Of a DNA stretch of 64,000 bases, positions 9,096-17,330 are shown one piece after another. Each line of letters begins with the position of its first letter. Position 1 is the stretch's first letter. Under the pieces are notes generated by a model. It saw nothing but the letters and a program-made list of their open reading frames with translations. It was not told the DNA's origin and ran no database searches. The position numbers were made by a program, and so were the translations under genes. This DNA comes from JAFMDF01 sp965277445 (GTDB taxonomy: Bacteria > Bacteroidota > Bacteroidia > Chitinophagales > Saprospiraceae): positions 1,178,001 through 1,242,000 of the forward strand of contig CBDICY010000032.1 in the NCBI GenBank assembly GCA_965277445.1, read 5' to 3'.

Positions 9096-10115
9096 ATGGC
9101 AAAAATTTTAGTAACAGGTGGTTGCGGATACATTGGAAGCCACACCCTAGTTGACTTAATAGATAATGGGTTTGATGTTGTTTCTGCAGACAATCATTAT
9201 AATTCTGCTCCTTCTGTTTTAGATGGTATCGAAAAGATTACCAAAAAACGAGTTAAAAATTATGCAATTAATCTTTGTGATTTAGCCGCTACCAAGCAAG
9301 TTTTTGAGGAGAATCCTGATATTGTAGGCGTCATTCATTTTGCCGCCTTAAAAGCCGTAGGAGAGTCTGTTGAGAAGCCACTACTTTATTTTCAAAATAA
9401 TTTAGGCAGTTTATTAAATATCTTGGAATGCATGAAAACATTTAAGGTTAAAAACTTAATTTTTTCTTCCTCCTGTTCCGCTTATGGAAATGCAGATGAG
9501 TTACCCGTTACAGAAGACACGCCATTCAAAGAAGCGGAAAGTCCGTATGCTCGAACGAAACAGATGGGCGAACATATCTTACAAGATTTTGCTAAAACCT
9601 ATACCGATTTCAATTGTATCTCCTTAAGGTATTTTAATCCAGCGGGCGCACATGAAAGTGCCATTATCGGAGAATCTCCAACCAATAATGCTAGTAATTT
9701 AGTACCTGTAATTACAGGAACAGCAATCGGCGCTAGAAAAAGTTTTACCGTTTTTGGAACGGACTATGATACTAGAGATGGCAGTTGTATTAGAGATTAC
9801 ATCCACGTCATGGACTTAGCCAACGCACATACCAAAGCAATGGAATTTGTGGTAGCTGGAAAGAATGAAAATAATTCGGATGTCTTTAATTTAGGAATCG
9901 GCGCAGGAGTTTCCGTCATCGAAGCCATTACTGCTTTTGAGAAAGTGAATGATATAAAATTAAACTATGAATTAGGACCAAGACGAGCAGGAGACGTAAT
10001 TGCTATTTACGCCAATTATACCAAAGCAGCCGAGTTATTAGGTTGGCAACCAAAACGAAATATTGATGATATTATGCGAACTGCTTGGGAATGGGAAAAA
10101 GTAAAAAATAAGTAG
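9096..10115 (+). CDS. galE: UDP-glucose 4-epimerase
   Basis: Interconverts UDP-glucose and UDP-galactose with tightly bound NAD, in the cytosol. The 339 residues are full length for the family. The NAD-binding GGCGYIGSH lies at residues 8-16, and the catalytic Tyr151-Lys155 pair is in SPYARTKQMGE. The usual SSSATVYG segment reads SSSCSAYG here. RYFNPAGAHESAIIGE and RDYIHVMDLANAH are further family motifs. It probably feeds sugar nucleotides to envelope polysaccharides, but no glycan cluster adjoins it. The gene stands alone. Confidence 0.95.
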   Translation: MAKILVTGGCGYIGSHTLVDLIDNGFDVVSADNHYNSAPSVLDGIEKITKKRVKNYAINLCDLAATKQVFEENPDIVGVIHFAALKAVGESVEKPLLYFQNNLGSLLNILECMKTFKVKNLIFSSSCSAYGNADELPVTEDTPFKEAESPYARTKQMGEHILQDFAKTYTDFNCISLRYFNPAGAHESAIIGESPTNNASNLVPVITGTAIGARKSFTVFGTDYDTRDGSCIRDYIHVMDLANAHTKAMEFVVAGKNENNSDVFNLGIGAGVSVIEAITAFEKVNDIKLNYELGPRRAGDVIAIYANYTKAAELLGWQPKRNIDDIMRTAWEWEKVKNK

Positions 10116-10647
10116 TAGATTAAATTCAAAATGTAAAATTTAGTATTTTCAATTTTACATTAAAAAAAGTGGTTGCTGTAGCTTAGCGAATAAGAGCTTG
10201 ATAATTACCTGATGGTTAAAAATAATGCTAAATTCCAACAACCACTCTGGTCAATGCTGTATGTAAAAGTGGTATTCTTTAATACTACTTTCAGTTAATC
10301 AATTGCAAAATAGGTGTTAATCAACTATAAAAAAATAGGTAAATTTTGAATTAATAAAGTTTAACCAAGATTCAGGCATTTTTACGAAAATGTTAAGACC
10401 TTAAAACTCTTTAACATTGACAATCAACAAGTTATCATCGTCAAAAAATAAATTTAGGGTTTTTATTAAAATTTTTAATAGACAGTTAAAATGCAAAAAA
10501 GCGGTATATTGCTCCTTATTTTAAGAGAAAGGAGTAATTATGCCAAGCGCTTCAAAATAAAAAAATCATTCCACCAATAAATTGTAACTTTTTGTCTTTT
10601 TATTCTAGCTTGCGCAAAATTGAAAATTGCTTAAATTTCACCTATCC
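10116..10647. other. 532-bp intergenic region
   Basis: Holds one clear inverted repeat (10168-10246) and then AT-rich sequence. A 29-codon frame starts at 10491, but nothing supports it as a gene. No clear promoter was found, although TAACTTTTTG near 10583 resembles a loose -7 box for the VWA gene. Confidence 0.4.
10168..10246. repeat. Inverted repeat with tRNA-like outline
   Basis: Arms AGTGGTTGCTG (10168-10178) and CAACAACCACT (10236-10246) pair over 11 bp with one mismatch. Inside the left arm, GCTT-AGCGAATAA-GAGC looks like a tRNA D-arm. However, no good anticodon stem or T-arm follows, so this is either a decayed tRNA or a chance likeness in a palindromic element. Confidence 0.5.
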
Positions 10648-11793
10648 ATGAGTGACGAAGAACGACTAAAAAAATGGCGGTTAGTATTAGGTAAGCATGC
10701 CGATCCTGAACAGACCGTTAACTTAGGAGCAGAGGAAGCAGGCAAAGATGGAGTATTAGAAGCCTTATACGATAGCGACAATGAGCGCAAAGGAGGACTA
10801 GGCAGTTCTTCGCCAAGAATCAACCGATGGTTAGGAGATATTAGAAAATACTTCCCTAAGTCGGTGGTGCAAATCATGCAAAAGGATGCTTTTGAACAAC
10901 TGAATATAGAAAAGATGCTCTTCGAACCAGAGTTCTTAGAGTCCATCGAGCCTGATGTTAATTTAATCGGCACCCTCTTATCGCTCACCAAAGTAATGCC
11001 GCAAAAGACGAAAGAAACTGCCAAAAAAGTCGTCCGAAAAGTTGTCGAAGAATTGGAAAAGAAGTTGACCAATCCAATGCGCCAAGCAGTCAAAGGCAGC
11101 ATTAATAGAGCTACTAAAAATAGGCGACCAAAACTCAAAGAAATAGATTGGCATCGAACCATTAGAGCCAACCTCAAACATTATCAAAAAGATTTGGGCA
11201 CTATTATACCAGAGACAATAATTGGTTATGGCAAAAAGGGACAAGCGCTAAGAAAAGTTATTTTATTAGTAGACCAGAGTGGATCAATGGCTACATCGGT
11301 CGTTTATGCAAGTGTTTTTGGTGCCATTCTCGCTTCTCTGAAATCTATTAAAACACATATTATCGTTTTTGATACTGCAGTAGTTGACTTGACACCAGAA
11401 TTACATGATCCCGTAGATTTATTATTTGGCACTCAATTAGGTGGTGGTACAGATATTAATAAAGCCGTTGGATATGCCGAATACTTAATTCAAAATCCAA
11501 CCGATACCATCGTTTTTCTTATTAGTGATTTATTTGAGGGTGGAAATGAAAATGCTTTATTAAAAAGAGTAGCAGCTATCAAAGCTAGTGGGGCACAATT
11601 TATTACTTTATTAGCCTTAAATGATGATGGCGCACCAACTTTTGATCGGTCTGTGGCGCAAAAATTTGCGGGTTTTAATGTACCTTCTTTTGCTTGTTCG
11701 CCTGATCAATTCCCTAGTTTAATGGCAACCGCCATCAAAAAAGACAATGTACATAATTGGATGGCTAAAGAAGGAATTTTAAATCAAGGATGA
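10648..11793 (+). CDS. VWA domain protein, CoxE/YehP-like
   Basis: A protein of 381 residues from the ATG at 10648. That start is preferred over an upstream in-frame TTG at 10627 because MSDEERLKKW is the natural beginning. The N-terminal half is helical and charged. The C-terminal half is a von Willebrand A domain with a complete MIDAS: DQSGSM, then a threonine in GGGTDI, and an aspartate in LISDLFEGG. The closest remembered relatives are CoxE/YehP-type proteins, which usually work with MoxR AAA+ ATPases as metal-dependent chaperones. No MoxR gene lies nearby. There is no signal peptide, so it is cytosolic. Confidence 0.8.
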   Translation: MSDEERLKKWRLVLGKHADPEQTVNLGAEEAGKDGVLEALYDSDNERKGGLGSSSPRINRWLGDIRKYFPKSVVQIMQKDAFEQLNIEKMLFEPEFLESIEPDVNLIGTLLSLTKVMPQKTKETAKKVVRKVVEELEKKLTNPMRQAVKGSINRATKNRRPKLKEIDWHRTIRANLKHYQKDLGTIIPETIIGYGKKGQALRKVILLVDQSGSMATSVVYASVFGAILASLKSIKTHIIVFDTAVVDLTPELHDPVDLLFGTQLGGGTDINKAVGYAEYLIQNPTDTIVFLISDLFEGGNENALLKRVAAIKASGAQFITLLALNDDGAPTFDRSVAQKFAGFNVPSFACSPDQFPSLMATAIKKDNVHNWMAKEGILNQG

Positions 11794-11821
11794 AGGCTTA
11801 AGAATTGTTCTATTGTTAAAT

Positions 11822-11902
11822 GGCTATATTGTTTTGTATCAAAATATACTTCAGCAATTTCTACAATCGCCATTAGCAATACAACTATAAAACAATATAG
11901 CC
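11822..11902. terminator. Wide inverted repeat between convergent genes
   Basis: Perfect 14-bp arms GGCTATATTGTTTT (11822-11835) and AAAACAATATAGCC (11889-11902), the right one followed by TTTTAGTTTTTT. It sits between the converging VWA and glucosaminidase genes and could end the VWA transcript. The 53-bp loop is large for an intrinsic terminator. Confidence 0.45.
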
Positions 11903-11914
11903 TTTTAGTTTTTT

Positions 11915-12751
11915 CTATTCTCTTCCTATACTGTTCGGCGTAATCTCCTCTAAATATTGACTTGATTTACCATATACATCTGAGTAAAAATCATTTTGTT
12001 GTTTTGCTTGCACGATTCTTCGCAAACCATCTCCTACTTTGTAATTTCTAGGAATTAAAGTTGCTGGTGGTGGTGTTTCCTCTACCAAAGTAGCTGAAGT
12101 AATCGCTACGGTCATTGGTTGACTAGCTGGTGTTTGAAAGTTAATATATTCTTCAATACGCTCTGTACTTGGAGCTGTTGATTCTTCCGTTTTATTCATG
12201 ACAAATAAAATTGGATTCCCTCTATCATATTGATACAATTCATATTTCTCAATGGTATTAATAAGCATCGTCGCATAATGTTTTGCGGTTGCATATCCTG
12301 CCTTTTTTAAGCCTTTAGCCCAACCTTTATAATCTGTTTTTTCTAAACTAAAAAGAAAGCTATATCTTTTATTAACTAATAAAAATTCAGAGTGGTCGTA
12401 GTAAGAAGCAGCAGGATCTTTATAAGTTCTAAAACAAGACTTTACTAATTTGCCATTTACATAATCATCATCTTTATGGTAGTATTTGCCGCCAGTCCAA
12501 TCTCCTTTACATTTAATTCCGAAGTGATTATTTGATTTTTTGGCTAAGCCACTTTGCCCGTACCTAGATTCAATAATTCCTTGTGCTAAAGTAATACTTG
12601 CAGGTATGCTAGTTCTTTCCATTTCTTGTACCGCTATGGTGCTATACTGGTCAACATAGTCCAAGATCAGTTGATCTGCATTATTATTATCGGTAAAAGA
12701 AGAAAGAAAAAAAATAGCAGCAAGTGCTGAAAAGATTTGAAGGTTGTTCAT
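11915..12751 (-). CDS. Secreted glucosaminidase (GH73 family) peptidoglycan hydrolase
   Basis: Cleaves the glycan strands of peptidoglycan. An N-terminal signal-like segment (residues 1-20) leads into a GH73 domain at about 30-175. The catalytic Glu61 is in QGIIESRYGQSGLA, followed by NNHFGIKCKG, SCFRTYKDPAASYYDHSEFL and the GYATAKHYATMLINTIEKY end motif. These match FlgJ/LytG-type N-acetylglucosaminidases. The C-terminal 100 residues are low-complexity and lack a LysM repeat. A short YKVGDGLRRIVQ segment is present but unassigned. Its 5' leader is antisense to the candidate small RNA at 12771-12944, so the two could affect each other. Confidence 0.9.
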   Translation of the reverse strand: MNNLQIFSALAAIFFLSSFTDNNNADQLILDYVDQYSTIAVQEMERTSIPASITLAQGIIESRYGQSGLAKKSNNHFGIKCKGDWTGGKYYHKDDDYVNGKLVKSCFRTYKDPAASYYDHSEFLLVNKRYSFLFSLEKTDYKGWAKGLKKAGYATAKHYATMLINTIEKYELYQYDRGNPILFVMNKTEESTAPSTERIEEYINFQTPASQPMTVAITSATLVEETPPPATLIPRNYKVGDGLRRIVQAKQQNDFYSDVYGKSSQYLEEITPNSIGRE

Positions 12752-12765
12752 CGTGGGTAGGTTTT
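12736..12765 (+). promoter_or_regulatory. Candidate promoter for the small RNA
   Basis: TTTG at 12736-12739, an 18-bp spacer, then TAGGTTTT at 12758-12765, one base off TAnnTTTG. A start near 12771 would place the 5' end of the RNA just before its closing helix. The box lies across the first codons of the glucosaminidase gene on the other strand. Confidence 0.4.
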
Positions 12766-12770
12766 AAAAT

Positions 12771-12944
12771 GAATAAATAGAGACGGTTGAGTTAATCTCT
12801 TCTGAACGTTTCGCAATGAAACCTACCTACGTCGAACTGGAGAAATACCTAAGAGAAAGGGCGGGAATCAATTAGTACTTGATTCCCATCCTTTGGATGG
12901 TTCTCTTAGTTATGGTTGGTCACGGCTTAATGACCGGTTTTTTA
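12771..12944 (+). ncRNA. Candidate structured small RNA, 6S-like shape
   Basis: About 174 nt with a consistent fold. The closing helix CGGTTG-ag-TTAA (12784-12795) pairs with TTAATGACCG (12927-12936). A middle 8-bp helix CTAAGAGA (12849-12856) pairs with TCTCTTAG (12902-12909). It encloses an open 5' side, an apical 9-bp stem GGGAATCAA/TTGATTCCC (12863-12871 with 12879-12887) and a small 3'-side hairpin ATCC-ttt-GGAT. The 3' end forms a terminator-like stem GGTCA-TGACC followed by GG and six T (12938-12943). A long hairpin with a central bubble and a 3'-side hairpin is the shape of 6S RNA, and the length fits. I cannot match primary sequence. A leader element of the glucosaminidase on the minus strand is the alternative. 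Confidence 0.45.
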
Positions 12945-13362
12945 TAGTGTTAAATAGTCCGTGAGGGGGCTAACATTACAGTAAAACTGTTATATCATAT
13001 TCACATTTCTTGTAATACAAAATGAATGCCATTTTTTTATAATATGTTTTGATTCCTATTTTTTCTTAGTATTCTATCAAAAAACGTTAATAAATTATTA
13101 AAATTTCTATGTATTTAAATAAAATTGCCCCCAAAACGGCATTTTTAGGAATACTTTTTTCGACTAGACTGAATAAACAAGGAAATATTAGCGTTTACTT
13201 AAAAAATAAATTTATTTACATCCATCTTCTCCATATAAAATGGGTCTTTTGAATAATTGAATTTAAATTTTATCACTCAAGAAAATCAAATTTTACACCT
13301 GCTCTCACTTGACAAGTATAGCATAAGTAAAATTTGATCATCTTATTATAATACGATACAAC
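12945..13362. other. Intergenic remainder upstream of DUF2807 gene
   Basis: AT-rich. It contains a perfect 12-bp inverted repeat ATCAAATTTTAC (13285-13296) and GTAAAATTTGAT (13327-13338), ending 24 bp before the DUF2807 start codon and so inside its likely leader or operator. No open frame is supported elsewhere in this stretch. Confidence 0.5.
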
Positions 13363-14037
13363 ATGAAAAAATTAACTTCTTGGATAAGCCTATTATCCTT
13401 CTTAACAATTGCCACTTCTATTTTTGCAGACACCAAAACGCTTTCTCCTTTTGATGAAATTATCCTTTCAGGAAACGTTAGTGCGCTTTTGGTCGCAGGA
13501 GAAGAAGAAAGTATTGAAGTTAAAAATGATGCCGATCGCTTAGATTTTTATGTAGAAGGAAAATCCTTAAAAGTAAAAGCGACAGACCTTGTAAAATATA
13601 ATAAGACGCCTACAATAAAAGTTATTATTACTTATAAGAAGCTAAGGGTGCTAAAAGCAAGAGCAGGTTCTTCTGCCTATACAGAACAGCCAATTAGCGG
13701 TGACAAATTAGATTTACGATTTTCGACGGGCGCATCAGGAGAGCTTGAGGTCGCTCAAAGTTCATTGGACATTAATGTCTCAGAAGGGGGTAATCTAAAA
13801 TTACGAGGAGAAACAGATTGGCAAGAAATAAAAGTAGCAACGGGTGGTATGCTATCCGCCTATAAATTAGAAGCACTCAATACCGTCGTCAAAGCAAATA
13901 CTGGTGGAAGCGCGAAAGTTACCACGACTAAGAGTATTAACGCTAGAGCCAATACAGGAGGCAGTATCAACTACAAAGGAGACCCTAGAAAGGTCCAGCG
14001 AAAAGATGGGCTTTCGGGGACCATTAGAAGTTTATAG
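13363..14037 (+). CDS. DUF2807 (head-GIN domain) exported protein
   Basis: A 224-residue protein with a signal peptide ending near AIFADTK (about residue 23). The rest is a regular beta-helix-like domain of the DUF2807 type: an FDEIILSGNVSALLVAG strand early on, then repeated short strands with Gly/Ser turns (ANTGGSAKVT, ANTGGSINYKG). The domain is common in Bacteroidota exported proteins, once labelled as an autotransporter adhesin head, and its function is not established. It is a single gene with a hairpin terminator after it. Confidence 0.88.
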   Translation: MKKLTSWISLLSFLTIATSIFADTKTLSPFDEIILSGNVSALLVAGEEESIEVKNDADRLDFYVEGKSLKVKATDLVKYNKTPTIKVIITYKKLRVLKARAGSSAYTEQPISGDKLDLRFSTGASGELEVAQSSLDINVSEGGNLKLRGETDWQEIKVATGGMLSAYKLEALNTVVKANTGGSAKVTTTKSINARANTGGSINYKGDPRKVQRKDGLSGTIRSL

Positions 14038-14076
14038 AATTAGATAATTTGGCTGCCCATTCATTTCAGTAAAATG

Positions 14077-14122
14077 AAAAGACCTTTATTACAATTGTTG
14101 TAGCAAAGGTCTTTCCTTTTTT
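14077..14122 (+). terminator. Intrinsic terminator after the DUF2807 gene
   Basis: AAAGACCTTT (14078-14087) pairs with AAAGGTCTTT (14105-14114) around a 17-nt loop. It is followed by CC and six T. Confidence 0.75.
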
Positions 14123-14123
14123 A

Positions 14124-14160
14124 AGGATAAAAACAAAAAGTCGGAGCAAATAACTCCGAC
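14124..14160 (-). terminator. Minus-strand terminator-like hairpin without an upstream gene
   Basis: GTCGGAG (14140-14146) and CTCCGAC (14154-14160) form a perfect 7-bp stem. On the minus strand it is followed by TTTTTGTTTTTA, a good intrinsic terminator. No minus-strand gene lies upstream between here and lgt, so either it serves as a second barrier or there is a short minus-strand transcript. Confidence 0.5.
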
Positions 14161-14525
14161 TCGAAATAAACACCTAAAACCCTATTAACTAATCTTTTAT
14201 ATTATCGAAGCCATTAATCAAGGCTATTGCTATTATTGGAATGGTTATCTAAAAAACATTTATTCGTGAAATTTAGTTTCCACCTGCCTCTATAATCCAT
14301 CAAACTGTTTTCATCAATACCATTCACTTACTATATATCAATTGCTGTTCCATTCCAATTTTTCAGACTTTTTGCTATATCCCAACAAGAACAAACTGTC
14401 AATATGACAATAAAACTAAAACAAAAATGCCATTTTGTCATCAATCTATAAATTATTTACCTCTGCAAATTCCCAATTAGAATAAATTACCTCTTTTTAG
14501 TAACCGAATCTCTAAGACTTTTATA
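14161..14525. other. Gene-free stretch before lgt
   Basis: AT-rich. It has a 10-bp inverted repeat ATTGGAATGG (14236-14245) and CCATTCCAAT (14350-14359). On the minus strand only very short frames exist, the longest about 28 codons from 14298, and none is convincing. Confidence 0.4.
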
Positions 14526-14533
14526 TACTTTTG
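14526..14533 (+). promoter_or_regulatory. -7 box for lgt
   Basis: TACTTTTG matches TAnnTTTG exactly. The start codon is 54 bp downstream. The -33 TTTG is not evident. Confidence 0.5.
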
Positions 14534-14587
14534 TACCTTGCAGTATTGATTACAATTATTTCAGAAGAGAATTGCTATAAATAAACT

Positions 14588-15754
14588 ATGTATCCAGATT
14601 TATCTTATATACTACACGATCTTTTAGGAACAGATGTTGACAATGCTTTTTCCATTGTCAAGACCTTTGGATTACTATTGGCTATCGCTATTTTAACAAG
14701 TGCTTATTTCTTAAACTTAGAATTAAAACGCAAAGAAAAAGAGGGACTCTTAGGAGCGACTTTGGTAAAAACACTAGTTGGTGAACCAGCTGCTACCAGC
14801 GAATTAGTTATCAACGCTATTTTTGGCTTTTTACTAGGCTTTAAAGTCGTTCACATTGCTTTAAATTTTCCAGCCTTTCAAGCAGATGCACCAGGTTTTT
14901 TATTTTCTACCCAAGGAAATGTATTAGCAGGTATCATTGGCGCAATTGCTTTAGCAGGTATTAAGTATTGGGAAAAAGAAAAACAACGCTTACCTAAACC
15001 GAAGACAGAAGAAAGCTTAGTTTATCCAAGCGATAGAATTGGCGACATTACTTTAATTGCTGCCTTTACTGGTATTTTAGGCGCCAAGTTTTTTGCCATC
15101 TTCGAGGATTTGAGTAACCTAACCTTGGACAATTTTTTCCATGCGCTACTTTCTGGCGGAGGTTTAGCAATTTACGGAGGTTTAATTGGTGGGTTTATTG
15201 GTGTTGTGTGGTATCTGAAGAAGCATAAAATTAATGTGTCACAAGTAGCTGATGCCGTCGCCCCCGCCTTAATCATTGGGTATGGAGTAGGGCGAATCGG
15301 TTGCCAATTATCTGGTGACGGAGACTGGGGAATTGTTAATGAATTGGCACAACCATCTTGGTGGTTCTTACCTGATTGGTTATGGGCTTATGATTATCCG
15401 CAGAATGTGTTAAATAATGGTGTGCCCATTGAAGGTTGTGAAGGCAATTATTGTCGAGCTTTAGCTAAAGCTGTTTTCCCAACACCTGTTTATGAAATGG
15501 TCATGGCATTTACAATTGCAGGTATTTTATGGGCTTTGCGCAAGCGCTTACCCGTTCCAGGTATGCTATTTTGTGTATATATGATTTTAAACGGTTTTGA
15601 GCGATTCTGGATAGAGAAAATTAGAGTGAATGCAGAGTATGATATTTTTGGTTTCCATCCTACCCAAGCGGAGATTATTGCCGTTTTGTTATTTTTGTTG
15701 GGAAGTGCAGGGTATTTTATTTTGCGGAAACGTGGGAAGGCCCTATTCAATTAA
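14588..15754 (+). CDS. lgt: Prolipoprotein diacylglyceryl transferase
   Basis: Integral inner-membrane enzyme that moves diacylglyceryl from phosphatidylglycerol to the lipobox cysteine of prolipoproteins, the first step for the many lipoproteins in this window. The Lgt signature reads GYGVGRIGCQLSGDGDWG at about residues 230-250, with the essential Arg. FPTPVYEM and FHPTQAE are further family segments near the C-terminus. At 388 residues it is about 100 longer than classical Lgt, mainly in the N-terminal third, where a charged cytosolic loop (KYWEKEKQRLPKPKTEE) is seen. Such long forms occur in Bacteroidota. At least seven hydrophobic helices are visible. Confidence 0.93.
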   Translation: MYPDLSYILHDLLGTDVDNAFSIVKTFGLLLAIAILTSAYFLNLELKRKEKEGLLGATLVKTLVGEPAATSELVINAIFGFLLGFKVVHIALNFPAFQADAPGFLFSTQGNVLAGIIGAIALAGIKYWEKEKQRLPKPKTEESLVYPSDRIGDITLIAAFTGILGAKFFAIFEDLSNLTLDNFFHALLSGGGLAIYGGLIGGFIGVVWYLKKHKINVSQVADAVAPALIIGYGVGRIGCQLSGDGDWGIVNELAQPSWWFLPDWLWAYDYPQNVLNNGVPIEGCEGNYCRALAKAVFPTPVYEMVMAFTIAGILWALRKRLPVPGMLFCVYMILNGFERFWIEKIRVNAEYDIFGFHPTQAEIIAVLLFLLGSAGYFILRKRGKALFN

Positions 15755-15823
15755 TAAATGACTGCTTGGGTATGCCAAATTTTCAAAAATTTGACATATC
15801 TCTAAACCTAGATTCAAGGCACA

Positions 15824-17317
15824 TTAGTATTCTCCTTTAAGTACAGCTCTTAAAGATTTCTCTTCTTGCGTATAAATAAAACTCAAGTACAATAAGAGCA
15901 ATAAAGTATTCACGCCTAAAGTAGCCATTAAACCAGTTGGACTGATCCATTCACTCAATAAATAAACACCCACTGCTACTATTAAATAAAGGCTCATTCG
16001 CCAAATAGCATAAGGAATTGGGTAATACTTTTGTCCTAAAAGATAGCAAACACCTGTCATAAAAGCATAGCAAATTAAAGTCGCCCAAGCAGACCCCACA
16101 TACCCTAAAATTGGAATCCACCAAATATTTAATGCTATTGTAATCAACGCGCCACCTACAGAAATATAAGCGCCCCATTGAGTTTTATCAATCAATTTAT
16201 ACCAGACAGAGAAGTTATAATAAAGTCCAGCTAGTACATTGGCTACTAAAACTATGGGGACTATTTTTAGACCTTCTCTAAAGTCTTTCCCTATGAGATA
16301 CTTAAATAAGTCTAAGTAAAGGGTTACGACCAGAAAGCCTATAAGCGTAAAGACTAAAAAGTATTTAGCAACTAGGGCATAAAGTATTTTAGCGTTTTTA
16401 TCATTTTTATTTCTAAAGAAAAAAGGTTCTGCTCCATATCTAAAAGCTTGAGTGAACAAAGAAATAAGAATCGCTAATTTGTAATTCGCACTATAAATTC
16501 CTACTGCTTCTACTCCACAATCTTTACCTTCGGCGTGTAGTAGCGGAAGCAGTAGTTTATCTAGCATTTCATTAATCAGATAAGCAAAACCAACTACTAC
16601 TAGCGGTAAAATATAGCGCATCATCTTCTTCCATAAGGCGTAATCAAAGAAAAATTGATACTGTTTAAACGTTGGGGATAAGAGGACAAAAGAAACCAGG
16701 CTAGCAATAAAGGTAGAAATGAAAATATATCCGATTCCTATTTCTGAAGAATAAATCGTATTAATAAATGGGTGTAAAAAAGAGAACTGATTATTTCCTA
16801 AAACCCAAGGACAAAACAGTATAAAAAAGAGGTTGAGACCAAGATTAACAAAAATATTAGACAATCGAACTGTTGCAAAACGAATAGGCCTTCCAGCTAA
16901 TCTTAATTCCGCATAAGGTAATTCACTAAGTGCATCAAGCACAATAATTCCAACACATATATAAATATAAGTTAGGTAAGCTTCGAGACTGTAAGCTTGC
17001 GCATACAAAGGAGATAAAAAGAGGAAAAGAATACCTAAAATTAAGGTGGAAATAATCAAGGAAGACAAAGAAGTATTAAAAATGTCTTTCCTATTTAAGG
17101 ATTTATCTGTACCAAATCGAAAGTAAGCAACTTCCATTCGATAAGTGAATAAGACCATTAAAAAAGCAATGGCAGAAAAAAGTACACTTACTTTTCCATA
17201 TTCTCCTGTGGGAAATTTATTGGTATAAAGCGGAACAAGTGCAAAATTTAAAATCCGCCCTAAAATACTACTAACCCCATATATCGCTGTTTCGCTGGCC
17301 AATTTTTTAATGGACAT
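15824..17317 (-). CDS. Polysaccharide/oligosaccharide flippase (Wzx-like, MVF superfamily)
   Basis: A 497-residue multi-pass membrane protein with about 12-14 hydrophobic helices. The start MSIKKLASETAIYGVSSILGRILNFALVPLYTN is typical of Bacteroidota polysaccharide biosynthesis flippases, which carry lipid-linked glycans across the inner membrane. The middle and C-terminal helices follow the same family pattern (GLYYNFSVWYKL, YVGSAWATLICY). No other glycan genes adjoin it, so the substrate is unknown. The start is 14 bp from a paired-palindrome element. Confidence 0.88.
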   Translation of the reverse strand: MSIKKLASETAIYGVSSILGRILNFALVPLYTNKFPTGEYGKVSVLFSAIAFLMVLFTYRMEVAYFRFGTDKSLNRKDIFNTSLSSLIISTLILGILFLFLSPLYAQAYSLEAYLTYIYICVGIIVLDALSELPYAELRLAGRPIRFATVRLSNIFVNLGLNLFFILFCPWVLGNNQFSFLHPFINTIYSSEIGIGYIFISTFIASLVSFVLLSPTFKQYQFFFDYALWKKMMRYILPLVVVGFAYLINEMLDKLLLPLLHAEGKDCGVEAVGIYSANYKLAILISLFTQAFRYGAEPFFFRNKNDKNAKILYALVAKYFLVFTLIGFLVVTLYLDLFKYLIGKDFREGLKIVPIVLVANVLAGLYYNFSVWYKLIDKTQWGAYISVGGALITIALNIWWIPILGYVGSAWATLICYAFMTGVCYLLGQKYYPIPYAIWRMSLYLIVAVGVYLLSEWISPTGLMATLGVNTLLLLLYLSFIYTQEEKSLRAVLKGEY

Positions 17318-17330
17318 TTGGTCTTATTTT

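Noticed and set aside
10168..10246. Functional tRNA
   Set aside because: No proper anticodon stem-loop or T-arm.
10491..10580. 29-codon open frame
   Set aside because: Too short, no ribosome site or conservation evidence.
12745..12960. A minus-strand riboswitch (c-di-AMP-like) in the glucosaminidase leader
   Set aside because: The minus-strand reading also folds as a three-way junction, and GGTAGGTTT/AAACCTACC could mask the start, but the ydaO consensus motifs are not matched, while the plus strand has a terminator and promoter. Kept only as the alternative.
15490..15750. 86-codon minus-strand frame within lgt
   Set aside because: Antisense to a conserved gene and without any motif.
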